Source: Malus domestica (taxonomy: Eukaryota; Streptophyta; Magnoliopsida; Rosales; Rosaceae). Taken from it: a DNA stretch of 64,000 bases. Below are positions 33,485 to 45,995 of this stretch, in pieces; positions within the stretch are counted from its first letter, which is position 1, and each line of letters begins with the position of its first letter. Made by a program: the position numbers and the translations under genes. The notes under the pieces are model-generated. The model was not told the DNA's origin. It did not search any database and worked only from the letters and a program-made list of their open reading frames with translations. The DNA is taken from positions 4,862,501 to 4,926,500 of the forward strand of contig NC_091673.1 in the NCBI RefSeq assembly GCF_042453785.1, written 5' to 3'.

Positions 33485-35593
33485 CGAAACAAGGCCATCT
33501 AATTTAGTGCAATTAATTAGAACAATTATGAAGTATAATAATAATAATACATGCTTAATTTGTAACAAAATGTAATCGTGTTTTTGGACTGCTTCATGAT
33601 TCATTAGGGTTAATTCTGAATATGTAACCAAAATCAGAAACCTTTTTTGGTTGCTTCTCGCAAAAGATAACGTCTATGGTATGCGGTCTTACATTTACTT
33701 AGAAAATAAGTTTTCACTACTCGAGTTTGTGATTTTTTTTTTATAACAAAACAAACAACCTTTGCGTTGAAACTGGAAACCCAAAATATAATCCAGGTTG
33801 TTAATTAACTAGTGTGTGTGTGTGTGTATATATACATATATATAATGTAATCCATTACTCATGCCACTATTATATTTAATCAACATTATATACTTTTATT
33901 ACCTTGTTTGAAGGTTCTCCACCGTTGGTGTCCATTTCATTAGTTCTCCAATCACTAGAAGGAATCTTATAGCTAGGTTTAGCACATGTAACGTATGCAT
34001 ATATAGGGGGATCATATCGTTGAGAGATTATTAAGCACTAACTCATCATATCTTTGAAGATCTTAAAAGTCCAAAACCAACTCAACAAAAAGCATGAATT
34101 GTGTCACTTTTATTTGGCCCGACATAGAGTTAAGGTGTCACTTAAGCATAGGTGCTATTTATGCTCCTCCATGACAAGTTCTTTTCTTATGGACAAACTT
34201 TTGTATTTGGACAGCTATATCACCTAATGTTACTAATCATGTACAGATGTACATTGGAGATAAGCTGGTTTCAAGATTATTTGGAATCTCAGAAATATAT
34301 ACGTAAAGGTTTTCTGATAATTATTTGAATGTTTGGTACTGAGTTTTTTTTGTGCTTATCAAATGGTTGATGTAATGTCTTTTAGGTATATCTTAACATG
34401 TTGTGTCGACACCACTTGACAGATTCTCTCAATATCACTCATTAAATTGTTTTGGCATATGTCGATATTTGTTGGTATGTGCGCAACATGATTTGATTGA
34501 CGACAATAAACTCACTAAGTGATCGACAAAAAGCCTCAGTGGAAAAACTGATTTTTTATTTATTTTTTGCACACTTCACATTCTGTTTCTATCTAAAAAC
34601 TTATATTTTAACATAGGAACCCTAAAAGGTTCGAATCCTAAATCCATCACTTTTACAAATATATGTGTCATGATATGAAAATGAAACTAAAAGCATTCAT
34701 TGGCACCCCAGATGCTAAGAGTAATGTGAAACTATGGTGACGAACAGAGATATAAGCCTAGAAGGACGTGAGAGTGGAGGGGATTTGTGAGATTAACGCA
34801 AGGGAGTTCAGGGTTTAAGAGGATATTATTAATACGTCATGTACCTATAACATAATACTAATAAATACATATGCTATACACACGAATGAATTGATCAAAA
34901 CCCCCTTTACGATATGACAGTTACACTAAAAAAGTTATGGCTTTTAAGATACTAAAATGGGAGACCAAATCTAGGATGGATTCCTCACCTAGCCCTAATA
35001 TTATACACATTAGTCACATTATGTGGGGTTTTGGTTCTAAAGTGAAAAAGCAAACCATTGCTCTCCAAAGATTAACCACCTGAAGATTATAAAAAGATTG
35101 GGGATATTGCTACTTAATGGAGGAAATGGGCCTTTAGTTTATCTTTTCCATTGATTTTATCCCATGTTGTGATCAATTAGTGGGAGAGGATGACATAACT
35201 AAAAGCCATTGTTTGTGGCATCAAAAGGAATTTCAATGGATGATGGGATTATGTTTTCCACCACTAAACTATTCTTAGCTGCCTTTTGCAACTTTATCTT
35301 GTTCATCATTTATTTTATGGGCCACCAGGTCCTGTACATTATTATGCACTAACTAAGCATGGATTTTAATTGTGTTCTGAGGAATTTCTTAGGTCAATTT
35401 CGACATAATTTTGGTGTTGATTTTGTTAATATAAAAGTTAAAACATCTAATAGGAAGGGATCAATTAGGAGTCCAAATCCTCTTTGTGAGGATTTTGAGA
35501 ATCCCTAAATCGTGTTCATTTATCGTACAGATAAAAAATTATTTTAAATATTTTTATTTAAAAATAAACATATACAGTACTTGACAAAAATTG
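33485..35593. other. Intergenic, no gene seen
   Basis: AT-rich, with a compound (TG)n(TA)n microsatellite at about 33812-33845. No supported gene or well-bounded element. Confidence 0.5.
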
Positions 35594-35610
35594 ATCACAC
35601 GATATACGAT

Positions 35611-35675
35611 AAAGGTCGTACCCAGTGCACAAGGCTCCCGCTTTACGCAGGGTCTGGGAGAGGTGAATGTAATTC
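35611..35675 (-). mobile_element. 5'-truncated Au-type SINE with intact target duplication
   Basis: Only the last 65 bp of the SINE are present. On the plus strand they read GGTCGTACCCAGTGCACAAG onward to GGGAGAGGTGAATG, identical in plan to the full copy at 37707. The 17-bp repeat ATCACACGATATACGAT flanks it exactly, at 35594-35610 and 35676-35692. The copy was therefore inserted already truncated, presumably by incomplete reverse transcription. Confidence 0.85.
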
Positions 35676-36339
35676 ATCACACGATATACGATGAACAAAT
35701 ATAATTCACGAATCCCTAGAATTCTCACCAAAATGGATCCAGTTGAGAACAATTAGCTGAGGCAACTGGAGATTCTTGGTAGATATGGGGTTCTTAGGAT
35801 TGCTCCGATTTCCATCTGACACCTGGGCACCTGGTTTTGATTTTTAGACCAAAACCGACAGGGAGGACAAAAACTTAACTGGTGTTGTTATTGCGTGTGT
35901 CTGTTTGTTTGATTTTGTTTAGAGTATAGATTCCACGTTGAAGAAAAGAGAGAATTTGCATGAATTTATATGTAATTAAGTTATTTTTCATATAATCAAT
36001 TAGTTTTATAGTGTAATCATAATTTTCTTTGTTATATTAGAGCAGATTATACCATATTGTGAAGCTCAATGACCACATGTACTCCACGTCATTCGATTTG
36101 TGTTCTCCACGTGTTAGATTTGAAAGTTTGCACCTTGTGAGCGGGCATGTTGAGAGTATGACACACATCGGGGAAAGGAGGGACCTTGTATTTATAAGTA
36201 ATGTGATTACTTCCCATATTGCTAATTGATTTTATGATGAAGATTCAACTTTCTTCAGATTTGCTATAGTTTGGTTCCTAGTTCTTATCGTGTGAGTTGC
36301 TTTAATCAAGCAGCACCCAAAAGGGAAGATGAAAATCCT

Positions 36340-36425
36340 TTTGTCCATTGATATTCTTTAATTCATTTAATCCAATTACGAGAGATGTGTGAAAGGTAAA
36401 AATGAATGTAAGGATAGCACCTCCC
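36340..36425. repeat. Partial family A MITE
   Basis: The segment contains TTGATATTCTTTAATTCATT, GAGATGTGTGAAAGGTAAAA and AAGGATAGCACCTCCC, which parallel the centre and right half of the element at position 1. The left arm is missing or too degraded to see. Confidence 0.5.
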
Positions 36426-36429
36426 TATA

Positions 36430-37706
36430 TTTCATGTTAGGAGCCAAGCAATGTTCTTCTGCAAAAAAGGGCCTCAGCGAGCTTCTAAGTTTAGTGGTGA
36501 AATCCTCTCTACTTTGTAGTGTCCCAAGTCCCCAAACGCATTTGAAATCAGAAGGGCCTTCGTGGGCTACAAAGGTAGAGGCCTACTTTCTGGTTATGGT
36601 TTGGTGAGAAAGGGATGAGCTCATTGGGTGAGCTAATTAGTTGGAGCACCCTTTACAAAAGCCCATTAAGGCCCAATGTCGGATTTTTTTTTTCTTTTTT
36701 TGGTATACAATTCAACGGAAAATTTTTTAGTGTGCCGGATGTGACATTATTAAATTTCCCCGCCCGTTAAAGAGCGGGCCGGTCAACAACATTGTTGTTT
36801 TACCTTGTACATGATATAGTAATAAATTAATTTATATGTTATCATATAAGTGAGTTGATAACATCATGTGACGACAAAACGACATCCGTCACGAAAAGTT
36901 TCTCAAATTTCAAACATAAAACGCCAAGTTGAGCCGAAAGCATAGGTATCCAAACAAATAAAACTTTAACCCATACAGAAAATTCCATTGAAAGAATAAC
37001 CATCACTTCCCAAAACCAGGCGCATCACGAACAGATAACGATCATGTCAAGCAAATTGACGTGCATGAACAACAAGAAATCAGTCTTATCCGATTTAAAA
37101 AGAAGAAAAAGCAGAAAGTCAATGCGCGCTACTTTCAAAAGTTTCAAACCTACCAATCATATCGCACGGCTATTCTACTCCACATGCCAAGACACCATTG
37201 GCCGTAATCGTTATTGACACTCAAAAATAGTCATCTTTAAAACCTTCTCTTGCTCTTTTTTATTGGAGCGTCGATAACAACTCCCCTAACATCAAATCGG
37301 AGGAAGCCATAAGCAAGTGAAACCATAGCACACTCCTCGTTTTTCTAGCCTTTGGGATCACGAACCAAAGACGAACCAAGGGACAAAAGAAAAAGGGAAG
37401 AGTGCAGAAGTACACTCTCAAACAACAGATTAACACATGAATGAACAACAGATTAACACATGAATGGAAACATCTACTGCAACACAAATCCGCCAAAATT
37501 ATTCTAACTACGATGAGAACATTGCCGAACAACAGTAAATTTCAAAAGACACACCTAAATGTGGAAGCAACAGTACCAGAAGAGGGAAGATGCACATACC
37601 TTACTTCCTAATGTAGTAACTTTTGTTTTGCAAATAACGGGAAAATGTTGCGTACGTAATACAGTTTTGCAAATTTATTACCATAAACGTTTATGAAGAT
37701 TAGATA
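36430..37706. other. Intergenic, no gene seen
   Basis: This stretch contains a short GC-rich hairpin at about 36761-36778 (CCCGCCCGTTAAAGAGCGGG). Open frames here (36389-36607 and 37260-37532) lack recognisable motifs. Confidence 0.45.
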
Positions 37707-37869
37707 AGGTCGTACCCAGTGCACAAGGTTCCCGCTTTACGCAGGGTCTGGGAGAGGTGAATGTCGGCTAGCCTTACCCCCATTTATGAAGAGGCTGCTC
37801 CCAAGTCTCAAACCCGAGACCTACCGCTCATGGGCGAAGGCACTTGCCATCGCACCAAGTGCGACCTCT
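37707..37869 (-). mobile_element. Full-length Au-type SINE with 18-bp target duplication
   Basis: On the minus strand the element begins AGAGGTCGCACTTGGTGCGA. It has a box A-like GCGATGGCAAGTGCC, box B GGTCTCGGGTTTGAGACTT and the end CACTGGGTACGACCTT. This matches the Au SINE as I remember it, a tRNA-derived family found across flowering plants. The 18-bp repeat GTTTATGAAGATTAGATA at 37689-37706 and 37870-37887 is perfect, so the insertion is fairly young. Confidence 0.9.
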
Positions 37870-38444
37870 GTTTATGAAGATTAGATAGGAATCCAATAAT
37901 TCAGAGGAAAGTCAAAAGTTCGATACATATATAATCCATCACAATTTCATCAAGTAATGCAATCAGAACATAAGCCAGCATCAAAGATAACAACCTTCAT
38001 AATTTATTTCCTCTTGTGAAGACAACACAAATACAATCAAGAAGGCGAAACCCGTAAGACTAGTTGTGTGTATTTTAAAAAGCTTCAGCAGGCACTACAG
38101 ACAACCTACCGATGTGTTGGTACTTCAAATTATTGAACCTGTTCCTATCCTACACGATGCCAAGGTTTAAAATTTCTCATGTTACTAAAAATGGGGGAAG
38201 ACAAATTCCATCCGAGGAAATCAATATAAGCTGGAAAAAGGGAAAGTAAAAAAGAAAAAAAGAAAAAAGTTTACTCAAGATCTCATTCCCAGAAAACATT
38301 CAATTGAATCTTTGAGTAAAATTTAAAATTCTTCCCCATTGTCCCCCACCCGAAAGGGATTTAACAATCAAAAAGAAAAGGGGGAGTTACCAATTAGCAA
38401 GACTCCTGTGTCGATGGACAATCCAATCTTATACATGTGTACCT

Positions 38445-39773
38445 TCAGCATCCCATCACTGCGCAATTATAGACAAAGTTACCCGATTGCTTCCTCGCAA
38501 GCAAGTTCCATTGTGGAGGACCTTCACCCGGAACCCATGCATTGATCTCTATGAATCCTTCACCCAGAGCCCTAGGGCCGCCAATAACAATAAGCTGGTC
38601 TCCACAAGCCCTGAATGCAAGACCCCAACCATTCATTGAGGCTGCCCGCTCGGGCAATCTCCCCACCGTCAGCCACACTCTTCTCTCCTTGTCGTATTTC
38701 CTCACCTCCATGTCAGCATAGTCAGCAGCATACAATTCATTATTTACCACTGCAACCAGAGGTGGTGCCTCACCAGCAGGCACATCAGTCTCTCTGGCTG
38801 CACCACTCCGTCCAGGAGACATGTTAGGTATTTCTGTCCATGTTCTTGCCGTTAAATCATATTCTTCGCCACATGTAAGAACCTTCAAATCACTTCCCCC
38901 AATCCCACCAATAACATAAAATTTATCGTCCATAAAAACCCCAGAACACATCTTCCGGGGCTTATTCATGCTCGGGAGCATCTCCCAAGTCTGAGTCTCA
39001 GAATTATATAACTCCGCGGAGCTGAGTATATTTCCCTGCGAATCACAACCACCTGCCAAAATTGCAATCTCCTTGAGGCTGGCAGACCCAAACAAGCATC
39101 TCGGGGCATTCATCCTCATTCCAGAAGACCACGAGTTTGTCAAAATACTATACCTAAAGATTACATGGGAAGTCACCTCCTTCCCAAATACAAGAAGCTC
39201 GGTTCCCACGGCGCAAGATTCCTTGTCCGAACACATGAAACATTCATTGGAAGTCATCCTTGGCAAGTGCATCCACCTGCCGCGATTGGGATCAAAAGCC
39301 TCCCATTCAAGTAGGTGGCAAGAGAAATAAATCCAGTGCTCAATGACATCATTCTGCCTCCTCAGTTTATAGAGCTCCCCGCTCCTAACTAACGAGCGGA
39401 AGCTCTGGTTTACAAAGGCAATGGAACCATAATCAGACCTCGAGCAGCGAATGAGGCAGCTGATCAAGTTGTCCCTACCAATCCTATTTATATGCTTATC
39501 CGAATCTGAAGAAGACCCAGAATGCTGTTGATCCTCCGATTGCTCACACGATGACTGATTCACCTCCGTCTCCACCATGTCACAACAATCCAATAGCTTA
39601 CACAACTTCCTCTCTCGATGCTCTTCGTCGTCATCACCGCCATCAAACCCCAATGGGCGCTTGCTGTTGGAAATATCGTCGAGCCGGCGGTAAGTCATGT
39701 ATGGCCACTCGTTTTCTGGCTGGCAAGAGCTCGGAAACACCCTCGAAAGCAAGCAGGACCGACCCTCCAACAT
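38445..39773 (-). CDS. F-box/kelch-repeat protein (At1g26930 / SKIP11-like)
   Basis: This 442-residue protein is encoded in one coding exon. The start MLEGRSCLLSRVFPSSCQP is typical of the family and is the first ATG; the open frame runs on upstream only through non-ATG codons. After an acidic Ser-rich spacer, a divergent F-box region reads LISCLIRCSRSDYGSIAFVN, then SFRSLVRSGELYKLRRQND. Kelch repeats follow (AILAGGCDSQGNILSSAELY, SMNKPRKMCSGVFMDDKFYV, ELYAADYADMEVRKYD, DQLIVIGG). Such proteins bind SKP1 and serve as substrate receptors of SCF ubiquitin ligases; some target phenylpropanoid enzymes, but the target here is unknown. The classical LPDELL start of the F-box is absent, as in close relatives. 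A 5' UTR intron (39843-40466, GTAAGT...CCCAG) is predicted. Confidence 0.93.
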   Translation of the reverse strand: MLEGRSCLLSRVFPSSCQPENEWPYMTYRRLDDISNSKRPLGFDGGDDDEEHRERKLCKLLDCCDMVETEVNQSSCEQSEDQQHSGSSSDSDKHINRIGRDNLISCLIRCSRSDYGSIAFVNQSFRSLVRSGELYKLRRQNDVIEHWIYFSCHLLEWEAFDPNRGRWMHLPRMTSNECFMCSDKESCAVGTELLVFGKEVTSHVIFRYSILTNSWSSGMRMNAPRCLFGSASLKEIAILAGGCDSQGNILSSAELYNSETQTWEMLPSMNKPRKMCSGVFMDDKFYVIGGIGGSDLKVLTCGEEYDLTARTWTEIPNMSPGRSGAARETDVPAGEAPPLVAVVNNELYAADYADMEVRKYDKERRVWLTVGRLPERAASMNGWGLAFRACGDQLIVIGGPRALGEGFIEINAWVPGEGPPQWNLLARKQSGNFVYNCAVMGC

Positions 39774-40466
39774 TTCTCCGGGAAACAATCAATGGCAGGC
39801 CACCAAATTCAGACCCAAATCCTATCCAAAAGCCTCTTATCTCTGGGTAAAAAAAATTGAAAAATTCCACAGATAAATTTTCCAAAAATCCAATCCCCCA
39901 AGTCCCTCAGAAAGTTCAGTCAAAATAAAAGATTCAAACTAATCAGAATTCAATCAAAAGAAAAAAAAAATGTCCAGTTTGTCTGTCAAAAATAGTATAA
40001 AAACCAAATCTTTGCATGAATCGGATGAAGAAAGTCCAACCTTTTCAGCACTATCTGTCAAACTTTCAGCCTTCCAACTCCATCATCCAACGATCCAGAT
40101 GGGTTTTCTCCAAAAACCAATCTCTCAATTATCCTTTTCTTTCCTTTCAATATGTGAGAAAGTCAAATCAAAACCAAGAGTTTCACAGAAATTAATACCC
40201 AAAAAAATGAAAATTCTTGTTTGTCAGAAAAGAAAATTGGGTCGATGTTGGAACATTAAAATCTGTAAACCCAGCGAATCAAACGAGCAAAAAAAGCTTA
40301 ATTTATAAGTTCTCATTAACCCCCAAAACAATAACACAAAGTTAAATTAGATCTGTTTAGAATTGGCTATTCACAAATAAACCTTTTTAATCCAGCAATT
40401 TCCTCACATAAAAAAGCAAATTAAATTGATTAAAAACGAGAGATTAAAGAAATGCGAGGGACTTAC

Positions 40467-40720
40467 GGATTGGATAAGAAGAAAAAGGACCTGGTTGGAA
40501 TTTTCAAAATTTCTCCCTCTCTCTCTCTCTCTCTCTTTCTCTCTCTAACTGTAACTCCAAACTCTCTGTTCCTTTTCTTCGCAGCTCTCTCTCTCTCTCT
40601 CTCTCTCTTCCCCAATTGTCCTTCCTTTGGATTCTCTCTGCAAATCACAGAAAGCTCTGAGCTTCTTCGGCTTTGGAGCAAAATTCTTCAGCGAGCCCCC
40701 CTATCCCTCTTAAACCATTC
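40467..40720 (-). promoter_or_regulatory. 5' UTR exon of the F-box/kelch gene with GA/CT repeats
   Basis: On the minus strand this block ends in ATCC/GTAAGT, a strong splice donor, and joins 39842 after TTTTACCCAG. It contains two (CT)n tracts on the plus strand, at about 40510-40548 and 40577-40610 (GA-repeat in the transcript). Such repeats are common in plant leaders. The upstream edge is a guess. Confidence 0.6.
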
Positions 40721-41341
40721 CATTTAAATTTATAAATTTTAATTTCTTGGTTTTTTGGCTTTTAATATTTCGACGTTATTTTTTAAGATCATAAAACAGT
40801 ATTATTTAATTAAGTTATTATTTAAGTCGGAAGCACTACGGAAGTCGCTTTTGTGTTAACATCTCTAGTTGAGTGGAGGTGGGTCCCCCAAAAAGCCTGG
40901 CAAACAGAGGTTCTAGCCGTAGTTGCCGTTATAATTACCGGGAACCGGTTGGCGCCTCCATACGTGTTGACCGGGGAGACTGGCGATGGCAACTGTCCCT
41001 CTCTGGCGTCGACGTGCTGGCTGGACACGACTCCGTAATCTTACGTCATTTGCTGCCCGTGAAAGATCCGATTTCTCGTCTGTCGTTTTGGTCAATTTAT
41101 CGGAACTTTCCGGATGGTTTCGGCCTCTCCCATTGGAGGGTGGGATACTCTGCGATTGAACTTCTTACACTCGTTTTGCTTTTTTGGTGGTTAACCTTTT
41201 TTCTTTTTTTTTTTCTTTCTCTCTTGTGTGGTGAAATCATAAACAAAAGGACCTTCGTTCATAACCCTATTTGACTGGTCAAATCCACCGTTAATTATAT
41301 TGTTAATATCATTATTATTACTTGGAAACTTTAATATCAAT
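40721..41341 (-). promoter_or_regulatory. Probable promoter region of the F-box/kelch gene
   Basis: The segment 40850-41150 is clearly more GC-rich than its surroundings. It contains ACCGGGAACCGGTT-like inverted sequence and CTTACGTCATTTG, which holds the bZIP-type core ACGTCA. Open frames on both strands lack protein motifs, so I read it as upstream regulatory DNA rather than a gene. Confidence 0.4.
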
Positions 41342-41500
41342 TTGTATGCTCAACTTAGTATTGTGGTTTTTACTTGTAAGTGAGAGTTCTTATATTCGAT
41401 TCTGGCCACAGTCGAATTTGAACTACATTATTATGACTGGCTCACTTCCCCACCGATGTAACGTAAATGATATCGTTTGTTCCAAAAAAAAGATATCAAT
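41342..41500 (+). mobile_element. tRNA-type SINE copy
   Basis: TAGTATTGTGGTTTTTACTT, GTAAGTGAGAGTTCTTAT and ATTCGATTCTGGCC reproduce the order box A - GTAAGTGAGAG - box B seen in the copies at 42941 and (minus) 17690. It ends near GTAACGTAAATGATATCGTT followed by an A-run. Confidence 0.5.
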
Positions 41501-42517
41501 GTTATGAGATATTCGACCCCGATGTTAATTAAAAATTATATTTTTTCCCTAATTTTCTGCCAATAATTCTCAATTAAGTTCGTATTTTCTTCTCAGGTTT
41601 TCAAAAAATTTGATTAGAAATAGCCAATTATTGATGTGAAAAGTGAATTGTTTGTTTCATTTGATGCAATTTGTTGTTGAATAAGAAAATTGGGTTTATA
41701 GGGGGCGTGTCATTTTTTTGCGTTATATATAAATTAGGTACGCTCGCTAAATTTTAGATTGAATTATATGAAAAGAATGAACGTTTTAACATTAATGTAC
41801 AATGAAATATGATATAAGCGGTTGCACTCTGTAGGGATAAAATGTTATATTTACTCGTCTATGTAAGATATAAACTGAGGTAGATTGATCAGACACACGT
41901 GTTTACCACTAAGTAATTCATAAACTTATGAACATTCATTAGTACACAAATCTGCAACATGCACTTGAACAACTTGCCACACTCATTAATAGTGACATAT
42001 TTATGTTGAAACGACTGCTTTTATCATACAAAATTAAGATCAACTTGACTAATTTATATGCCAGATCATTAATTATTCGTTGAGTATGAAAGATGGGAGC
42101 CATGTTGAAAATTTGTTAAGGATTCAATTTGTTGGGCTTCGACACCAACCAAACAAATAGGTAAACTTCATCTTACTTTTTGTTCAACCAAATCGTTAAC
42201 ATGATGAAAAGGTGTCACAACTCCAAAATGTTTCAATCAATTATTCTTCTTTTTACTTTGAAGTTTGTCTTTGGACATTAGCACTTTAAAATTACGTGTC
42301 GACATGCTCGAATTAGAAAAAAATCCATTTCGTGCGGGGGAGAGCCGTGTCAAATTAATCACATTTCATCAACTTTTACCATGCCTACATTCTCAATGAT
42401 CTCATTTCCAATTTGTAATTATCAACTTACAATCTATATAAATTAGGACTTAGGACTTGGGAGCAATAGGTGTCGCATTTTCCCACATGTACGCTATAAC
42501 CATGAAGTTGTGGAAAT
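41501..42517. other. Intergenic, no gene seen
   Basis: AT-rich DNA with no supported gene, RNA or bounded element. Confidence 0.5.
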
Positions 42518-42686
42518 GGATCCCTTTATCCTAATCCACCAAATAAAGAAATCTGTGCCATTGAAATTTGATCCAACGGCTACAAATAAGGGCCCACTTT
42601 AAAAGTTATAATAACTTCAGCCGTTTGATCGAATTTCAATAACACAGATTCTTGATTTGGTGGATTAGGAAAAGGGGATCCGGATC
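42518..42686. repeat. MITE, family E2 (GGATCC / TAATCCACCAAAT)
   Basis: GGATCCCTTTATCCTAATCC at the left pairs with GGATTAGGAAAAGGGGATCC at the right; CCACCAAATAAAGAA pairs with TTCTTGATTTGGTGG. The centre (GATCCAACGGCTACAAATA) is shared with 45601, so these two form a subgroup. Confidence 0.75.
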
Positions 42687-42940
42687 CCTTTCCTTAGTCA
42701 TAATCATACGAACCTGAGAAATAAGGAGACTTTCTTAAAAGTGAGACTCTTCATGGATTATCTAACATCGAATATTTTTTATGCTATATTTTATAATGTT
42801 GACATAAACATTAACGTTAAATTTTAAGGTAACAGAGAGTTAATCCATGTAGAGTATTCTTAACATTTCTAAGAACTTGGTACCTTCCATTTTTTTTAAA
42901 TTTATTATTCTCTTTTAACTCCTTTTTTTTCTGTCCTTTA

Positions 42941-43098
42941 GTACTATGGTCTAGTGGTATTCATTTTCACTTGTAAGTGAGAGGTTTTAAGTTTGATTGT
43001 CGCCAAATGCGAATTTGACCTATATTATTGCTAACTCATTGTGATGTTTAATCTACTCTATCATCCTCTTATTGTAAATAAATAATATCATTTCTTTA
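42941..43098 (+). mobile_element. tRNA-type SINE copy
   Basis: TATGGTCTAGTGGTATTCA fits a pol III box A. CACTTGTAAGTGAGAGG and TTTGATTGTCGCC (box B-like) follow. The element ends with TAAATAAATAATATCATTTC and an A-run. It is the best-preserved copy of this family in the window. Confidence 0.6.
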
Positions 43099-45086
43099 AA
43101 CAAAAAAAATCCTGCAAATAGAAAGTAAAACTGAAACTAATTTACCTTTTGGTGGAAAATTCCAAGTCGGCAAAAGCTTCAGTCAAATCAAATAAAATTT
43201 CAACCTCCATGAAAATACCCTTTGCCCCTTTGGATATGATAAGGTCCATAAGTAATAGGATAACATAATCGAAATAAAATAAATAGTAAATAATAAAATG
43301 GTGCGAGAGGGGTCAGGGGCTGAAGTGTCAATTTAAGTAGACGGCTTTTCCCATTTGACCCTGTCTAATAAAAACCAAAATTTATTTGAATTAATTTAGA
43401 TTATCTTGTTCTGATATTGCGAGGCGGATAAAAATAGACGGATTGGACGTGTCATTATTTGATTACTAACAAACACACACAAGCTACACAACAAAATACA
43501 GGTAGAAATCCATTCCTCACCAGATATAGCACATCAATCAAATCTAATCATCGTCTTTAGAACGAATTTCAAAATCGTATTCTATACGATATATTCTGAA
43601 TTCAATTTATAGCGTTAATGATTCACGCGATAAGGTGAACTGCCATATCAAAACCGCAAGCTAATCTTATTTAAAATAAAAAAAAACGAATCAAAGAAAA
43701 TTCAAATTTTAATTGACACGAATACGAATATTATATAGTATGCATGTTTATTATAACTTCTACACGCATACTATTAACTACCAAACAAAAAACAAGTAGA
43801 CTCTACCTTTGGCTAGTTATAACCAAGTGTTTAAAATGCTATTTAATTTCATATTCATCAAAAGAAAGATGTTGTATCATTATTTATTTTGGAGAATCAA
43901 CAATAAAAACTTTAATGCAAATTAAAATGTTTAGAAAAAAAACTTCAGCGGCAAAACATTGTTCCATATATAAACCAGCTTTGCTCCATAATTTTTATCT
44001 CCACCAAGTTACAAGTTAAAGGGGTATGCAGCTTCGATACGGAATTTTCTTTCGTTTATAAATAACGATGTAATTTGGTTGTGCACTCAAAGTATATTAC
44101 GAAATATTTTTTAATATAATTTTGTTCGTCAGAAGTAAACATTTTTCTATCAAGTACTCCTGAAACACACACTCGTGCACAGTACCTTTGCTTGTGTATT
44201 CAAACTCGAAACGCACAGATAAGAACCCATCACACTGTTTATTAGAATATTAAACTATATGCAATTTTATTATTAATTATTACTAACTTTAGTAAATCAC
44301 TCGCAGTCCGTAATAAAGTAAAGAATATTTCCATAGATTTGGCGCGCTTCTATTGAGGGTGGACACTGATATAGAAATATGTGCCACGTGTCGGCGCTGC
44401 ACGTGGGTGGCTCCTAGTGGGCGGTAAGAAATTGTCCAAAAAGCAATGGCTTTTTTTTTTGTTTGTTTAACTTTAACGTTAATTGGCCAATTAAATTACT
44501 CTGTAATTATACGGCGGTCTACCGTCTACTGTGCTTCCCTATTATATCGGCCAATCCAAAATATCTCATACTAAACATGTGGAAGAATGTCCGTCTGTAT
44601 CGGCTTTTTGCTTTTCACACGATTTTTTAAACCACGAAACTATGAATTTTTTTTTTTAATTTGAATAAGAATTTATTGATGCGTAAGAAACCATGACTAA
44701 GGCGTACTTACCACCTAAAATCTTTGAGTCTGATTTTGCTCTACTCCTAATTCAAGGTGACTGTAACCATTGGTGAATCTCACGGGTTCCAATGTTAAAG
44801 GTTCAAGCAGTGTTTAAAATTTCTTCGATACGGTTGATATTTTTATAAAAATATCTAAAAAATCAGATAAAGACTAAAACATCAGAGAAAAATATGAAGA
44901 TAGGGGGTTAAGTCTAAACTTCACCTTATATCAGAGAAACTCTGATATTTCATCCAAACGAATGTTTGACAATCCCTAAAGTTTCATTTTAAATTTTCAT
45001 CGTTCCATTGAAATCAACCGATATCGATGTCGATATTCAACATATCCGTCGATATTTTCACAAATTTGCATATTGATATTATCCAC
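43099..45086. other. Intergenic, no gene seen
   Basis: AT-rich; the frame at 43744-44019 has no motif. At 44388-44412 two ACGT cores (GCCACGTGTCGG and GCACGTGGG) lie 18 bp apart, G-box-like, but with no gene nearby. Confidence 0.45.
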
Positions 45087-45404
45087 GGCTTTTTAACCAA
45101 AATGATCCCTGTGATTTTTATAACTCATCACTTTGGTCCTGAGATTTGAAATCAATTTCACTGGTCCCTGAGTTTGTCCATCATCAATCATTTTGGTTAT
45201 TTCATGAAAAATTATATTAAATAAGGACCAAAATAACAAAAACACCCTCAATTTAATGAACAATAGATCAAATGTTTTGACAAAAATTAAGAGTATTTTT
45301 ATCATTTTAACCTTATTTAATGAAGATTTTTCATGGAACAATCAAAATGATTGATGGTGGACAAACTCAGGGACTACTTCTATTGATTTCAAATCTCAAT
45401 CGAG
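45087..45404. repeat. Foldback MITE, family D
   Basis: The arms are inverted: TTTTTAACCAAAATGATCCC and TGTCCATCATCAATCATTTT on the left match CAATCAAAATGATTGATGG and GTGGACAAACTCAGGGACTA on the right. A central TTAATTTAATGAACAATAG-type region separates them. Related to 46057 and to the outer arms of the 21930 element. Confidence 0.7.
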
Positions 45405-45600
45405 AGAATTTGTTAAGTGTTGTCGAAGCAACCTATCAAGATATAACTATCGGGCATTACATCAAATATTTGGTGAGCACAAAAAAGACTCATATGAAAC
45501 ATCCATAGAGTTCTCAAAAAGGACTTGTACCACCTTGGTCATAATGTACATCCACCGCTTGACCATCAACCGTGTCTTTCGGAATGGTGTGAGTGTCTAT

Positions 45601-45799
45601 GGAAAGGGATCATCTCCGGATCCCTTCCTCCTAATCCACCAAATTAGGGGATCCGTGCCGTTGAAATTTTATCCAACGACTGAAGTTATTATAACTTTTA
45701 AAGTGGGCCCCTGTTTGTAACTGTTTGTTCAAATTTTAACGGCACAAATTCTCTAATTTGGTGGATTAGGAGGAAGAGATCCAGAGATGATCCTTTTCT
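45601..45799. repeat. MITE, family E2, with target duplication
   Basis: GGAAAGGGATCATCTCCGGA at the left pairs with TCCAGAGATGATCCTTTTCT at the right. CCTAATCCACCAAATTAG pairs with TCTAATTTGGTGGATTAGG. The direct repeat AGTGTCTAT at 45592-45600 and 45800-45808 (8 or 9 bp, depending on where the end is set) is its target duplication. Confidence 0.85.
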
Positions 45800-45843
45800 A
45801 GTGTCTATTTCACTAATCATGGTTATCCATGCATTTAATTAAA

Positions 45844-45995
45844 GGAACTTTAACGAAAAGCTCATGATAGTGTTCACTTTAACGAAAAATTACATTTTTA
45901 CATTAAAAAAACAATCCTGATACTATTCACTTTACCCTTTATTTTGTCATTTTTGTTAAAACACAAAGTTTTCAAGCATTTTTCATTGGTTTCCT
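45844..45995. repeat. MITE, family C, 152 bp
   Basis: It starts GGAACTTTAACGAAAAG and ends TTTTTCATTGGTTTCC, in the opposite orientation to the copies at 2453 and 32914. The 10-bp direct repeat TTTAATTAAA at 45834-45843 and 45996-46005 is its target duplication. Confidence 0.8.
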
